A DNA stretch of 64,000 bases from JBDGYW01 sp964580055 (GCA_964580055.1 CAZOJI010000019.1:1-64000), one strand, 5' to 3'; positions 17,268 to 26,190 are shown, numbered from the stretch's first letter. A program made the numbers and translations. The notes: generated from the sequence alone by a model not told the origin.

Positions 17268-18058
17268 GCCGCCCCTTACTCCAACCCAGACAGCAGCAGC
17301 AGCAGTCGCTCCGCCAGGAATACGCCGAATTCCTCGTGCAGCGAATCGAGGAATACAAAGAGCAGCTGTCGCGGGCCGAGTTGTTGAGCCTGGCTGATGA
17401 GGCGGTCCGTGAGCTGGAGGTCGCGTCCGCGGAGCAGCTGGTCCTCACCGAGGTGCTGATGCTCGAGCACGTAGACCGTTTGATCATGCGCCAGCTGAAC
17501 CTCCCGACTTTCCGCAAGTGGCGTCACCGGCACCTCAAACTCAGACAGGCGCAACAAGACCCGGAATACTGGGGAGTCGATCCGGAGGGACTGTTGACCG
17601 AACTCGCGGCCCGGCTGGATGAATCAGACACAGCCCTGGTGCTTGGCGAAGCAGCAATTTCAACCGGTCTGTTTTTCGCGGCATTCCATTGGCGCGTGCT
17701 GTTCATCGATCCCACCTTGGAGGCGGTTGAAACGGCGGAGAAACGTGCGGCGACCGAAGGGCTCTCTTCGCGGTTTCAGGCACTGGTTGTGCAATTGGGA
17801 CATTGGCTCCCTGACATCGCGCCGACACTGGTGGTCCTGGAGGCACGATCGCTGATCGAACTGGACGCCGCGTCGCGGGTACGCGCTCTCGACGCTTTCA
17901 AGCGAATCACGGCTTCGGGCGGTGTTCACTGCTTCCTTCCCAACCATACCGCCGACCACATGCTGTCTCCGGCGTTGCTGCGGGCCCACTATGGAGACTG
18001 GACCATCCAGCGGGAAAGCAGAGCTGCACAGGATTGGGTTCTCATCTTCAAACCGTAG
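17261..18058 (+). CDS. methyltransferase-fold protein, uncertain activity
   Basis: A 265-residue soluble protein. Residues 10-100 form a charged helical region (RIEEYKEQLSRAELLSLADE). Residues 120-265 look like a Rossmann fold: ALVLGEAAISTG followed by a strand and Asp (VLFIDP) resembles motifs I and II of SAM methyltransferases, but the glycine-rich loop is degenerate (GEAAISTG instead of GxGxG). The later VVLEARSLIELD and FLPN strands also fit the fold. It is coupled to the cation efflux gene. It may be a methyltransferase or a catalytically dead relative. Confidence 0.55.
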   Translation: MLSRPLLQPRQQQQQSLRQEYAEFLVQRIEEYKEQLSRAELLSLADEAVRELEVASAEQLVLTEVLMLEHVDRLIMRQLNLPTFRKWRHRHLKLRQAQQDPEYWGVDPEGLLTELAARLDESDTALVLGEAAISTGLFFAAFHWRVLFIDPTLEAVETAEKRAATEGLSSRFQALVVQLGHWLPDIAPTLVVLEARSLIELDAASRVRALDAFKRITASGGVHCFLPNHTADHMLSPALLRAHYGDWTIQRESRAAQDWVLIFKP

Positions 18059-18120
18059 ACCTCAGAAGACCCGCCACCGGGAACCGCAAACCGCGCATCC
18101 TCGAAAGTTGAGCGCCGCGA

Positions 18121-18139
18121 GGCCGGCTGCCTGCCGGCC
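18121..18139. repeat. GC-rich hairpin between convergent genes
   Basis: GGCCGGC at 18121-18127 and its complement at 18133-18139 flank a 5-base loop. It lies between the ends of the methyltransferase-fold gene and the lysine-rich gene. No U-run follows on either strand, so it is at most a weak or Rho-assisted terminator. Confidence 0.45.
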
Positions 18140-18192
18140 CCCGTAGCGTGCAACGTTCGATGCCGGACGCAACGACATCTTCGTTTGGATGC

Positions 18193-18650
18193 CTACTTCT
18201 TTGGCGTCCTTTTCGCGGCTTTCTTCTTGGGTGTCTTCTTCTTCACGGCCTTNNNNNNNNNNNNNNNNNNNNNNNNNNNNNNNNNNNNNNNNNNNNNNNN
18301 NNNNNNNNNNNNNNNNNNNNNNNNNNNNNNNNNNNNNNNNNNNNNNNNNNNNTCTTTGGCGTCCTTTTCGCGGCTTTCTTCTTGGGTGTCTTCTTCTTCA
18401 CGGCCTTTTTCTTGGGAGCCTTCTTCACGGCCTTCTTCTTAGCGGCCTTCTTCTTGGGTGCTTTCTTCTTCACAGCTTTCTTCTTGGCGATCTTTTTCTT
18501 GGCGGCCTTCTTGGGTGCCTTCTTCACGGCCTTTTTCTTGGGTGCCTTCTTCACGGCCTTTTTCTTGGGTGCTTTTTTCTTAGCGGTCTTCTTCTTGGGT
18601 GCTTTCTTCTTCACAGCTTTCTTCTTGGCGGCCTTCTTCTTGACTGCCAT
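18193..18650 (-). CDS. lysine-rich histone H1-like DNA-binding protein (interrupted by assembly gap)
   Basis: The start is ATG at 18650 with AGGAGG just upstream. The protein is built almost only of KKAxKKKAPKKK-type repeats (Lys, Ala, Pro, Val, Thr), the pattern of bacterial H1-like and AlgP-type nucleoid proteins. The gap of 100 N at 18253-18352 interrupts it, and the 55 bases on either side of the gap are identical. Removing the gap and one copy restores a single frame of exactly 100 codons ending RTPKK and a TAG at 18193-18195; with the N run kept, the frame is broken. It should compact or organise DNA non-specifically. Confidence 0.8.
18198..18407. repeat. 55-base duplication flanking the scaffold gap
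   Basis: Bases 18198-18252 and 18353-18407 are identical over 55 positions and directly abut the N run on each side. An exact overlap of an odd length such as 55 is what two contigs from a k=55 de Bruijn assembly would share, so this is probably one genomic copy shown twice. Confidence 0.8.
18253..18352. other. assembly gap of 100 N
   Basis: Exactly 100 undetermined bases, the conventional filler length for a gap of unknown size. It sits inside the lysine-codon repeat of the H1-like gene, where short-read assembly would be expected to break. Confidence 0.95.
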
Positions 18651-18783
18651 CCTATTCCTCCTATTGATTGGCGCTGCCTGTCCCAACCGACAGCTTGAAC
18701 GGTTGAGCAACCCTTGTGGTCACTCGGCGCAACTTCACTCCGCTACTTCCTTTCGCCGATGTATTGCCGCAATCCCCGCTTGG

Positions 18784-20133
18784 CTATCGCGCAGTCGACA
18801 CTGGCACCAGGTGAAAGTCCTGCAACAATAGTGGCGGGACTACTACCGGTAGCACATTTTCATCTGAGTTATCTCTAGTTGTTCGCACCGCTGCTCCAAT
18901 TGCCTCTATGGAATTGAGGAGATCGAGTGGATTGGCTTCGAAACGGAGGTCACCCAAGGCTCTGGTGAGCGATCCACTCTCAATCAAGAAACCGCCACCG
19001 CGCGTTCTACCAGGATAGTGGCCCCGCCGCGCCGATGGATGCATGTCGTATTTGATGCGGCTAATCAGGATTCCTCTTGCGACCGAAGTTACCAGATCCT
19101 GAGTGGTTCCCTCGCCGCCCGAGACTTTGAATCCTCCCGCCATTGGCTGGGGTTCGATTTCCTGCTGCGCCGCCCACGATCTATCGATTACCAGATTCTC
19201 GAGCACTCCATTCGCTATCCAAGTGGTGGGCTTGACGAGCATGCCGTCTTCCGTGAACGGGCGCGCCAGAATGTCCGGGTCCTCGGGATCTGATAGCATA
19301 GTTATGCGGTCATCCACCACGCTTCTGCCGATTGGATCACCGGCATCAGCCCCCACAAAGAGGGAGACACCGTTCTCAACGGCCCGTACCTGGAATGATG
19401 GCAGCAAAGACTCGACAAGATCCGCGACTGCGGCGGGCTCCAGCACGACGGTGTAAGCACCGGGCTCGAGCGGCTGCACATGAGCCTGCAAGCGAGCTTT
19501 CTCGACCGCATTCCGGGTCAGGTCGGCAGCCGGTGCCACTAGGCCCCAGTCGTTGTGAGCTGACCCTGCCAAACCGAGCACTGGCCCGTCTGCGTTTCTG
19601 ACGCCAAGGCTGAGCATACCCCACGTGGACCTGTGATAGGCATACAAGGCATCTGTGTTCGCCACCGCGATCGAACCGGCCGTTCTCCTGACGACACCAC
19701 TCGCACTCAGCGAGGTAGGTTCTACTCCGTCGAGCACACCGCCAATCGCTGCAGCTCGGCTCACCGCTGTGAGACCATGAGTTCGTGAGAAGTACGCACT
19801 CACCTCGGGGTATTGCTGTGGCTCCACCAATCCGAGCGGCGACGATACGCCGGTTGCGGTCTGCACGAGTTCTTCGGCTTTGGCCACCGCACGCCGAATG
19901 CCGGCTCGGTCAAGCTCGTTAATCTTCACCGTGGCACAGCGCTCGCCGATGACCACCTGTAACGTCGCCGTCGAATCCACGGAGTCGCCGGAGCCGGTGA
20001 TCTGATTTCTAGTGAACGCCGTAAACCCCTTCACGCCGGATTTGAGCACCACTGTAGCGGCATCTGCTTCTGTCTCCTCCAGTATCAAAACGCACAGCTC
20101 GCGGGCTTCCGACATGGAGAAGAAATCAGACAT
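18784..20133 (-). CDS. TldE/PmbA-like metalloprotease-family subunit
   Basis: A 449-residue protein of the TldD/PmbA family, the partner half that lacks the zinc motif. Family regions seen include the N-terminal helix (SEARELCVLILEE), the ILIEP-like strand as YTVVLEPAAVADL, GASAGDP-like GADAGDPIG, and the C-terminal PMAGGFKVSGGEGTTQ stretch with FHLVPVS near the end. In characterised pairs TldD and TldE form a heterodimer that degrades unfolded peptides. It begins nine bases after the TldD-like gene. Unlike that gene it has no Tat signal, although it could travel with its partner. Confidence 0.85.
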   Translation of the reverse strand: MSDFFSMSEARELCVLILEETEADAATVVLKSGVKGFTAFTRNQITGSGDSVDSTATLQVVIGERCATVKINELDRAGIRRAVAKAEELVQTATGVSSPLGLVEPQQYPEVSAYFSRTHGLTAVSRAAAIGGVLDGVEPTSLSASGVVRRTAGSIAVANTDALYAYHRSTWGMLSLGVRNADGPVLGLAGSAHNDWGLVAPAADLTRNAVEKARLQAHVQPLEPGAYTVVLEPAAVADLVESLLPSFQVRAVENGVSLFVGADAGDPIGRSVVDDRITMLSDPEDPDILARPFTEDGMLVKPTTWIANGVLENLVIDRSWAAQQEIEPQPMAGGFKVSGGEGTTQDLVTSVARGILISRIKYDMHPSARRGHYPGRTRGGGFLIESGSLTRALGDLRFEANPLDLLNSIEAIGAAVRTTRDNSDENVLPVVVPPLLLQDFHLVPVSTAR

Positions 20134-20142
20134 ACGCAGTGC

Positions 20143-21741
20143 TCAGCTCGAGGTATTGACTACGGTTCTCTGACGGAACCGCGCGGCTGGACATCCGTGG
20201 CTGACCGCGTGGTCTTGCGGTGGCCGGCCTTTTTTGTTGCCGACGACTCCGGCCAGAAGATAGGTGCTGGGGCCGCCCAGTAGATCCAGGGAGTTCCAGA
20301 AATCGAGAGTAGAACTGCGGTATGCGACGTCGCGCAGGCGACCCACGATCCGCCCACCTCTAACCTCATAGAACGCCTGTCCTCCAAACTCGAAGCTGTT
20401 ACGCGCATGATCGAAGGTGCCAAATCCTGGGCCCTTGACGTAGATCCCTCGATCCGTTGCCGCGATCAAATCGTATATGTCGTAGTCGCCTTCCCCGGGC
20501 ATCAGCGAAACGTTGGGCATGCGCTGAAGTTGGACCGTGTCCCATGACTCTGCAGTCGCACAACCGTGGGAGTACTCAGTGCCGGTAACATCCGCGACTT
20601 GCGCAACCAGTTCGCGGGTAGTCTGATAGTCCACGAAGATCCCGTCGCGAACGATCGGCCAACTGTCCTGCGGCACTCCCTCGTCGTCCCAGCCGATGGT
20701 CGCAAGGCCGCCACGCTGCGTGCGGTCGCAGAGGATGTTCATGAACTCCGGTCCGAGCTGCAGATTGCCGACAACTTGCCCCGGCGAGGAAAGCAATGTC
20801 GACACTTCTTCCTCCGGCAGGTAACCGAGTGCGCGATCCAGCTCCGTAGCGCGTCCGAGAGTCTCGTGGAGGACTGTCGCCAGATTCGTTGGATCGAGTA
20901 TTAGATCGTAGGTACCCGGCTCGACTGATCTAGCCGAAAGAGCCTGAGCCGCATCCTCCGCCACTTCGAGTGCTCGTTCACCGAGGTTTGCCGAGAGTAC
21001 GTGCTCGTACCCTAGTCCCATGGGTGGAATGTCGTGTGTCGTGCGAGTCACGGTATCTACGGAGTCACTCGACGCTGCCTCTACGGTCAGAGAGGGCCAC
21101 GAACGGTAGACCGTCTGAGCGATGATCGAACCTTCGGTGGATGCGAAAGTCTTTTCTTCACGGACGAAAGACAAAAACGATCTCGCTGAACGTGTAGACG
21201 ATACCGACAGGGCCGCGTCGTTCGCGTTCAATAGGAGCTCGCCCTTGTCATTGGCGGGTACGTCGAACGGATCTCTGCGTATGGGACTCCTCCATACACC
21301 GTCGGGGTACGCAGCGACAGGCGCCAGCTCTATGGAACGGCGCCTGAGGCGGGAGTTGACCCTCGCCTGTTGCACGGCATCTTCGGCGATGCGCCTGCAA
21401 TCCTGTCGTGAGACATTCTTAGTGGCGGAAAACCCCCACGCGCCGTCAACGAGGGCACGCACACCTATACCGAGCGTTTCCGCTTCGTTCAGCTCGTCGA
21501 GTCGATTGTTTACGGCTGAGATCTCTTGAGTGTGGCGCCTCACAATGCGAACGTCCGCATAGGCAGCATTGTTGCTTCTGGCTGCGTCCAGCGCCAGAAC
21601 GCAAACGTCTCTGAAGAACGGATCGATCCGCTGTTGATCAATTGGGGATGGAGCCGCCAGCAATACGCCGCGCTGTGGTACTGCAAGCGCGGCGGCTGCA
21701 ATAGAAGCCTGCTTGATGAAGTCGCGTCTTGTGTTTTTCAT
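20143..21741 (-). CDS. Tat-exported TldD-like protein with altered zinc motif
   Basis: A 532-residue TldD-family protein. The start at 21741 gives a twin-arginine signal peptide (TRRDFIKQ, then a hydrophobic run to about residue 30) and has GGAG ten bases upstream; a longer frame to 21864 would bury that signal. The family zinc motif HExxxH appears as HETLGR at residues 292-297: the second histidine is replaced by Arg 297 (codon CGC at 20851-20853, one base from CAC). The rest of the region (TELDRALG) is typical of the exported subfamily. It may be inactive as a protease, use another ligand, or carry a sequence error. Confidence 0.85.
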   Translation of the reverse strand: MKNTRRDFIKQASIAAAALAVPQRGVLLAAPSPIDQQRIDPFFRDVCVLALDAARSNNAAYADVRIVRRHTQEISAVNNRLDELNEAETLGIGVRALVDGAWGFSATKNVSRQDCRRIAEDAVQQARVNSRLRRRSIELAPVAAYPDGVWRSPIRRDPFDVPANDKGELLLNANDAALSVSSTRSARSFLSFVREEKTFASTEGSIIAQTVYRSWPSLTVEAASSDSVDTVTRTTHDIPPMGLGYEHVLSANLGERALEVAEDAAQALSARSVEPGTYDLILDPTNLATVLHETLGRATELDRALGYLPEEEVSTLLSSPGQVVGNLQLGPEFMNILCDRTQRGGLATIGWDDEGVPQDSWPIVRDGIFVDYQTTRELVAQVADVTGTEYSHGCATAESWDTVQLQRMPNVSLMPGEGDYDIYDLIAATDRGIYVKGPGFGTFDHARNSFEFGGQAFYEVRGGRIVGRLRDVAYRSSTLDFWNSLDLLGGPSTYLLAGVVGNKKGRPPQDHAVSHGCPAARFRQRTVVNTSS

Positions 21742-22095
21742 TGATTGCGCTCCACGAAAAGCGCATAATGCTGCGAATATTGCAGATACGTCTGAAACAC
21801 GCAATACTGTATCGACACCTCGTTTTACCTCCCTTCGTGTGACGGCATACCGAATGGCCCACACTGTGTTACCTGCTTCGGCTCTTGCAGGGTCCGTGTC
21901 AGCCGACTCAGATTGTCTTACACCGCTCAGGGTTTGTGTTGATCTCTCGACTCATGTTACAGAGAGGAGCTCTCAAATCATTCGCATCCGAGCGACACCA
22001 CGAGCTATACGGCATCGAGCCGTTACTTCTTCACGCGACAAGCGCGCTCGCTGCAGTGAAATCGCACAGGAACACAACACGGCGCGGAGGGCAAT
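21742..22095. other. divergent intergenic region, tldD-like to SDR
   Basis: These 354 bases separate the divergent tldD-like and SDR genes and must hold both promoters. On the minus strand TTGCGT and AATATT spaced by 17 bases upstream of the tldD-like start form a weak candidate. On the plus strand I see no good promoter, only a GGAGG-type ribosome site at 22086-22090 before the GTG at 22096. A 6-base inverted repeat (GCAATA/TATTGC) lies near 21780-21810. No convincing gene is present. Confidence 0.4.
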
Positions 22096-22887
22096 GTGAA
22101 TCTGGAGATCGCTAACAGGGCAGCACTCGTCTGTGGCTCCACGAGCGGATTGGGATTGGCGATTGCCACCAAGCTCGCTGAGGAGCGTTGTAGAGTCGCA
22201 TTGAACGGTCGAGACGAGACGCGATTGCGGCAGGCCGTCCTCAACGTCGAAGTGGACGCCACTGCAAACGTTACGGGTTTCGCCGCCGACGTGAGCATCC
22301 CCGAGGAAGCAGCGCAGTTAGTGCAACGAGTGTGCGACGAGTTTGGCTCGCTCGACATTCTCGTGTGCAACGCGGGAGGGCCGGCCGCGACAACTTTTTC
22401 AGTGGCAGACGCAGCGGCTTGGCAGGAAGCACTCGATCTCAGTCTCCTGTCTACCATCTCTCTGTGTCGCGCCGCGGTGCCACACATGAGGGAGCGGCAG
22501 TGGGGTCGCATAGTGTGTCTGACCAGCGTGGCCGCCAAGGAACCGCTGCCCGGATTGATACTTTCGACGACGGCGCGCGCCGGTGTTTTGGGGTTCGCCA
22601 AGTCTCTGGCCGACGAGCTGGCATCGTCTCACATCACCGTGAACGTCGTGTGTCCCGGTTACATGCAGACGGAACGTGTCGAGGATCTGATGCTTCAGCG
22701 GGCGTCGCGCGAGGGACGCGAGGTCGACGAGATCCAAGCCGAGTTGGTAGGACGTATCCCGATGCGGAGGTTGGGCAGGCCAACTGAACTCGCACACGCC
22801 GTTGCATTTCTTTCGTCCGAGCGCGCACAGTACATTACCGGGGTAGCGCTGCAAGTGGACGGCGGCTACATCAGGAGCATTCTCTGA
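22096..22887 (+). CDS. short-chain dehydrogenase/reductase-like protein with atypical active site
   Basis: A 263-residue Rossmann protein. The cofactor loop reads GSTSGLG (residues 14-20) and NAGG follows at 92-95. The catalytic Ser 144 is present, but the usual Tyr and Lys thirteen and seventeen residues later are Ser 157 and Arg 161 (LSTTARAG). This substitution defines a divergent FabG-like subfamily rather than a damaged gene, because the rest of the fold (CPGYMQT, GVALQVDGGY) is intact. Start is GTG with GGAGG upstream. It lies 74 bases before tdh and could share its transcript. Substrate and even redox activity are uncertain. Confidence 0.75.
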   Translation: MNLEIANRAALVCGSTSGLGLAIATKLAEERCRVALNGRDETRLRQAVLNVEVDATANVTGFAADVSIPEEAAQLVQRVCDEFGSLDILVCNAGGPAATTFSVADAAAWQEALDLSLLSTISLCRAAVPHMRERQWGRIVCLTSVAAKEPLPGLILSTTARAGVLGFAKSLADELASSHITVNVVCPGYMQTERVEDLMLQRASREGREVDEIQAELVGRIPMRRLGRPTELAHAVAFLSSERAQYITGVALQVDGGYIRSIL

Positions 22888-22961
22888 CAACCTCCGAACG
22901 GAACCGGGCAGGCACCGTCGAAAACCGTCGTTATCTCCTCCCGAGAGAGTGAAGCGAATAT

Positions 22962-23999
22962 ATGCGAGCAATAATCAAAGCCAGTGCCGAACCGGGTTTG
23001 ACCGTGGTCGATGTGCCAGAACCCGAGTACGGATCCAACGACGTACTCATACGGGTACATCACGCCGGCGTATGCGGCACGGATGTACACATCGATGCAT
23101 GGGATGACTGGGCTCGAGGCAGAATTCGTCCGCCGCTCGTCGTCGGACACGAGTTTGCCGGAGAAATCGTGGAGGTAGGTGCCGGTGTGGGAGATCAATT
23201 CACAGCCGGGCAGATAGTAACAGCTGAAGGCCACATAGTGTGCGGGCACTGTCGCCAATGCCGTACCGGTAACGGGCACATCTGTAGCCGCACCAGCATC
23301 ATCGGCGTCGACCGCAACGGTGCGTTCGCGGAATACCTCGCGATGCCTGCGCTCAACGTTATGCCGCTCGGGAACATACCGACCACGGTGGGCTCCATCA
23401 TGGATGCGGTGGGCAACGCGTTTCACACTGTCATGAGCGCGAACATTCCGGGCAACGCAGTGCTCATCTTGGGGTGCGGCCCAATCGGTTGTTTCGCGGT
23501 CGGCATAGCGGCGGCAGCGGGTGCCACCAAGGTCATTGCAACGGACGTGAATCCTCTTCGCCTGGAACTCGCCAGCCGTATGGGAGCCGGCGTTTTGATC
23601 AATGCGGCAGAAGAAGACGCGGTAGCGAGGGTTTTGGGCGAGACTGACGGCGAAGGCGCGGACGTGGTTTGCGAGATGTCCGGTGACGCGACCGCTTTGG
23701 CACAAGCGTTTCAGTCAGCCCGCCCGGGAGGGCAGGTACAACTGCTGGGACTGCCCAAGGAACCCGCGACCATCGATTTCTCGAACGACATAATCTTCAA
23801 GGGACTCACCGTGTATGGCGTTATCGGGAGGAAGATGTACGATACGTGGCTACAGATGCAGGCATATCTCTCGTCCGGGCGGTTCGATCCGATGCCGGTA
23901 GTTACGCATCGCTTTGGACTCGAAGAGATACAGAACGCGCTCGACGTGATTCATGCGGGCGAAGCCGGAAAGGTGATTCTCGAGATTGGGGGCAAGTAG
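22962..23999 (+). CDS. tdh: L-threonine 3-dehydrogenase
   Basis: A 345-residue zinc-dependent medium-chain dehydrogenase converting threonine to 2-amino-3-ketobutyrate with NAD+. Catalytic zinc ligands are Cys 38 (GVCGTD) and His 63/Glu 64 (GHEF). The structural zinc loop has Cys 94, 97, 100 and 108. The nucleotide-binding LGCGPIG is near residue 175. The assignment over other alcohol dehydrogenases rests on the immediate coupling to kbl, whose ATG directly follows the TAG stop. Confidence 0.93.
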   Translation: MRAIIKASAEPGLTVVDVPEPEYGSNDVLIRVHHAGVCGTDVHIDAWDDWARGRIRPPLVVGHEFAGEIVEVGAGVGDQFTAGQIVTAEGHIVCGHCRQCRTGNGHICSRTSIIGVDRNGAFAEYLAMPALNVMPLGNIPTTVGSIMDAVGNAFHTVMSANIPGNAVLILGCGPIGCFAVGIAAAAGATKVIATDVNPLRLELASRMGAGVLINAAEEDAVARVLGETDGEGADVVCEMSGDATALAQAFQSARPGGQVQLLGLPKEPATIDFSNDIIFKGLTVYGVIGRKMYDTWLQMQAYLSSGRFDPMPVVTHRFGLEEIQNALDVIHAGEAGKVILEIGGK

Positions 24000-25199
24000 A
24001 TGAGATCTTCAGTGGAGCAGCGACTGACCGCCGAGTTGGAGCAGTTCAAGAAGGACGGCGTTTACAAGACTCTGAACTACCTGGATTCGCCACAGGCACC
24101 ACGCGTCGTGATGGAGGGACGCGGCGAGATCATCATATTGTCCAGCAACAACTACCTGGGACTATCCAACGAGCCCGCCGTCGTCGAAGCGGGCAAGCAG
24201 GCTCTGGATAGATTCGGTGGTGGAACCGCCAGCGTCCGGTTCATCTGCGGCACCTTCACGATACACCGCGACCTGGAAGGCGCACTGGCGCGATTTGCCG
24301 GCACGGAAGCATCCATGACCTACGTGTCGTGTTGGAACGCCAATGAGGGACTGTGCGCCACTCTGCTCGGTGCCGAAGACATAGTGATCTCCGACGAGCT
24401 GAACCACGCATCTATCATCGATGCGATTCGTCTCGCCAAATCGATCGCGAAGTGCCGGTCAGAGGTGTACCGACACTCGGATATGGGAGACCTGGAGGAG
24501 AAGCTCAAAGCTTCAAAGGACGCGCGCACGCGCCTCATCTTCACCGACGGGGTTTTTTCGATGGAGGGTGACATCGCTAAGTTGCCCGACATACTGGAAC
24601 TAGCCAAGCGTTACGACGCCATAGTGGCAGTGGACGACTCTCACGCCACAGGCGTACTCGGCGAGACCGGTCGCGGCACAGCCGAGCATGTGGGAGCAAT
24701 GGGCGAAGTAGACATCGTCACCTCCACACTCGGAAAGGCACTTGGCGGCGCGGCCGGCGGCTTCACGGCATCATCGGCCGCCTTGTGTGACTATTTGACA
24801 CAGCGCTCCCGCCCGCAGTTGTTCTCCAACGCGCTTCCATGCACTGTCGCCGGCTCCGCGCTGGCCGCCGTTCGTCACCTCGAGTCACATCCGGAAATCG
24901 TAACGAAGCTACATGAGAACGCGGCGTATTTTCGCGGCCAGCTCACCGAGCTCGGGTTCAAGCCCCTCGCAGGCGACACCCCCATCGTTCCCGTGATTCT
25001 CGGCGAAACCGCAAAGGCGATCGAGATGAGCAGAATGCTTCTCGACGAAGGCGTCTTCGTAACCGGTTTCGGGTACCCCGTGGTGCCCAAAGGACAAGCG
25101 CGAGTTCGGTGTCAGCTCTCAGCCGCCCATACCCGGGATCATATGGACGAGGCCTTGCGGGCGTTCAAGAAAGTGGGCCGGAAGCTCGCACTGATTTGA
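24000..25199 (+). CDS. kbl: glycine C-acetyltransferase (2-amino-3-ketobutyrate CoA ligase)
   Basis: A 399-residue PLP enzyme of the alpha-oxoamine synthase family, cleaving 2-amino-3-ketobutyrate with CoA into glycine and acetyl-CoA. The PLP-binding Lys 246 lies in STLGKALGG. Further family motifs are NNYLGL, TASVRFICGT and VDDSHATG. Length equals that of E. coli Kbl (398). It starts at the base after the tdh stop, so the two form the standard threonine degradation operon. The alternative, 8-amino-7-oxononanoate synthase, is disfavoured by context. Confidence 0.93.
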   Translation: MRSSVEQRLTAELEQFKKDGVYKTLNYLDSPQAPRVVMEGRGEIIILSSNNYLGLSNEPAVVEAGKQALDRFGGGTASVRFICGTFTIHRDLEGALARFAGTEASMTYVSCWNANEGLCATLLGAEDIVISDELNHASIIDAIRLAKSIAKCRSEVYRHSDMGDLEEKLKASKDARTRLIFTDGVFSMEGDIAKLPDILELAKRYDAIVAVDDSHATGVLGETGRGTAEHVGAMGEVDIVTSTLGKALGGAAGGFTASSAALCDYLTQRSRPQLFSNALPCTVAGSALAAVRHLESHPEIVTKLHENAAYFRGQLTELGFKPLAGDTPIVPVILGETAKAIEMSRMLLDEGVFVTGFGYPVVPKGQARVRCQLSAAHTRDHMDEALRAFKKVGRKLALI

Positions 25200-25274
25200 T
25201 CTAGACCACTCCGGTCCCGGGCCCAGGCTTCAAGTAGTTTCGCGATTTGATCACATAAAGTGGTTCCTGCCAAC

Positions 25275-25318
25275 ACCCTAGGTCTGGTCGACAATCAGAT
25301 TGGGGGTCGCGTTTTTTT
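25275..25318 (+). terminator. probable terminator of the tdh-kbl transcript
   Basis: A 12-position imperfect stem (25275-25286 with 25296-25307; three G-U pairs, one mismatch) with a 9-base loop is followed four bases later by seven T (25312-25318). It lies 75 bases beyond the kbl stop. The mismatch and the short spacer make it moderate rather than strong. Confidence 0.5.
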
Positions 25319-25473
25319 CCGGAAAGCCCTATTTTCGGGAGGCTTCCCACCGCCTGGGGCGTCAGGCTATCGGCTCGGAGGCGTGTCGAAACCTGGAAGC
25401 TAGTTGAACATGGCTCCCGCGGGCGCGCGGATGCTCGCTGCCGGGACCTGGTGCGAATGAGGGAGGTTCACTG

Positions 25474-26127
25474 ATGCGGAGAATGTCGGGATTCCTGATT
25501 GCCGTCTTGTGCCTGGGCTTTCTCATCACGCCTGCGGCCGCGCAGCAGGATGATTGGAAAAACAAATGGTACTGGGGCGCCCAGGGTGGGGCTTACATCT
25601 ACTCGACCCCGACCGAGAGCAACCAAGTCGCCGTCGAGGTGGGAGCCCACTGGCTCATCACAGCAGACCGAGTGGGATTTCATCTCGGTCTCGCCCAGGT
25701 CATGTACGGCGACGACGCCACCTCCTCAATTCCCAACGGTTCCGCTGCGGGGCAGACTGTGAGCTTCACTGGCGGCCAACGGTTGCAGGCCGAGGTGTAT
25801 GCGTTTCCGCTGGACGGCCCGGTGCAGATCTATGCGGGTGGCGGGTTCCTGATCAATAATATTTCTGACGCGCTACCCCAAGGCACATTCTCCACGCTTC
25901 AGGCCGAGCAGACGGTCCTGCAGGCGATTGAGGAGGTCGCGACGAAAGCTTTCTTCACCGTGAGCGGTGGGGCGCAATGGCGTTTGGGCCGTTTGGCGCT
26001 GTTCGGCACCTACCAATTCGCACCGGAAGGACGGGACTTCCTCATCTCCAGCCCACAGCACGCGATTACCGGGGGAATCCGCTACGCGCTCACCGCCGCG
26101 AACCAGAACGTAACGACGAGCCGGTAA
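25474..26127 (+). CDS. secreted outer-membrane beta-barrel-like protein
   Basis: A 217-residue protein with a signal peptide (residues 1-24, ending AAAQ). The mature chain has repeated amphipathic strands with Gly and aromatic residues (WYWGAQGGAYIYS, FTVSGGAQWRL, ITGGIRYAL), as in an 8-stranded OmpA/OmpW-size barrel. A strong GGGAGG ribosome site is eight bases upstream. No neighbour indicates a function. It converges on the glycosylase gene. Confidence 0.68.
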   Translation: MRRMSGFLIAVLCLGFLITPAAAQQDDWKNKWYWGAQGGAYIYSTPTESNQVAVEVGAHWLITADRVGFHLGLAQVMYGDDATSSIPNGSAAGQTVSFTGGQRLQAEVYAFPLDGPVQIYAGGGFLINNISDALPQGTFSTLQAEQTVLQAIEEVATKAFFTVSGGAQWRLGRLALFGTYQFAPEGRDFLISSPQHAITGGIRYALTAANQNVTTSR

Positions 26128-26190
26128 TCTGGCGCAGCCGGAGCGAGATGAGAGCGCGTTTCCAGAGGAGGCCGCGCCCTCGTCGTTTTC

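Noticed and set aside
18193..18650. CRISPR array in the repetitive stretch
   Set aside because: The repeats are short in-frame lysine codons without spacers; they encode an H1-like protein.
18148..18831. Open frame of Phe/Leu/Ala repeats on the plus strand across the assembly gap
   Set aside because: It is the antisense of the lysine-rich repeat gene; the minus strand has the ribosome site and the H1-like product, and the plus frame includes the N run.
21885..22115. 77-codon open frame upstream of the SDR gene
   Set aside because: It runs into the SDR gene in another frame, has no ribosome site and no recognisable features.
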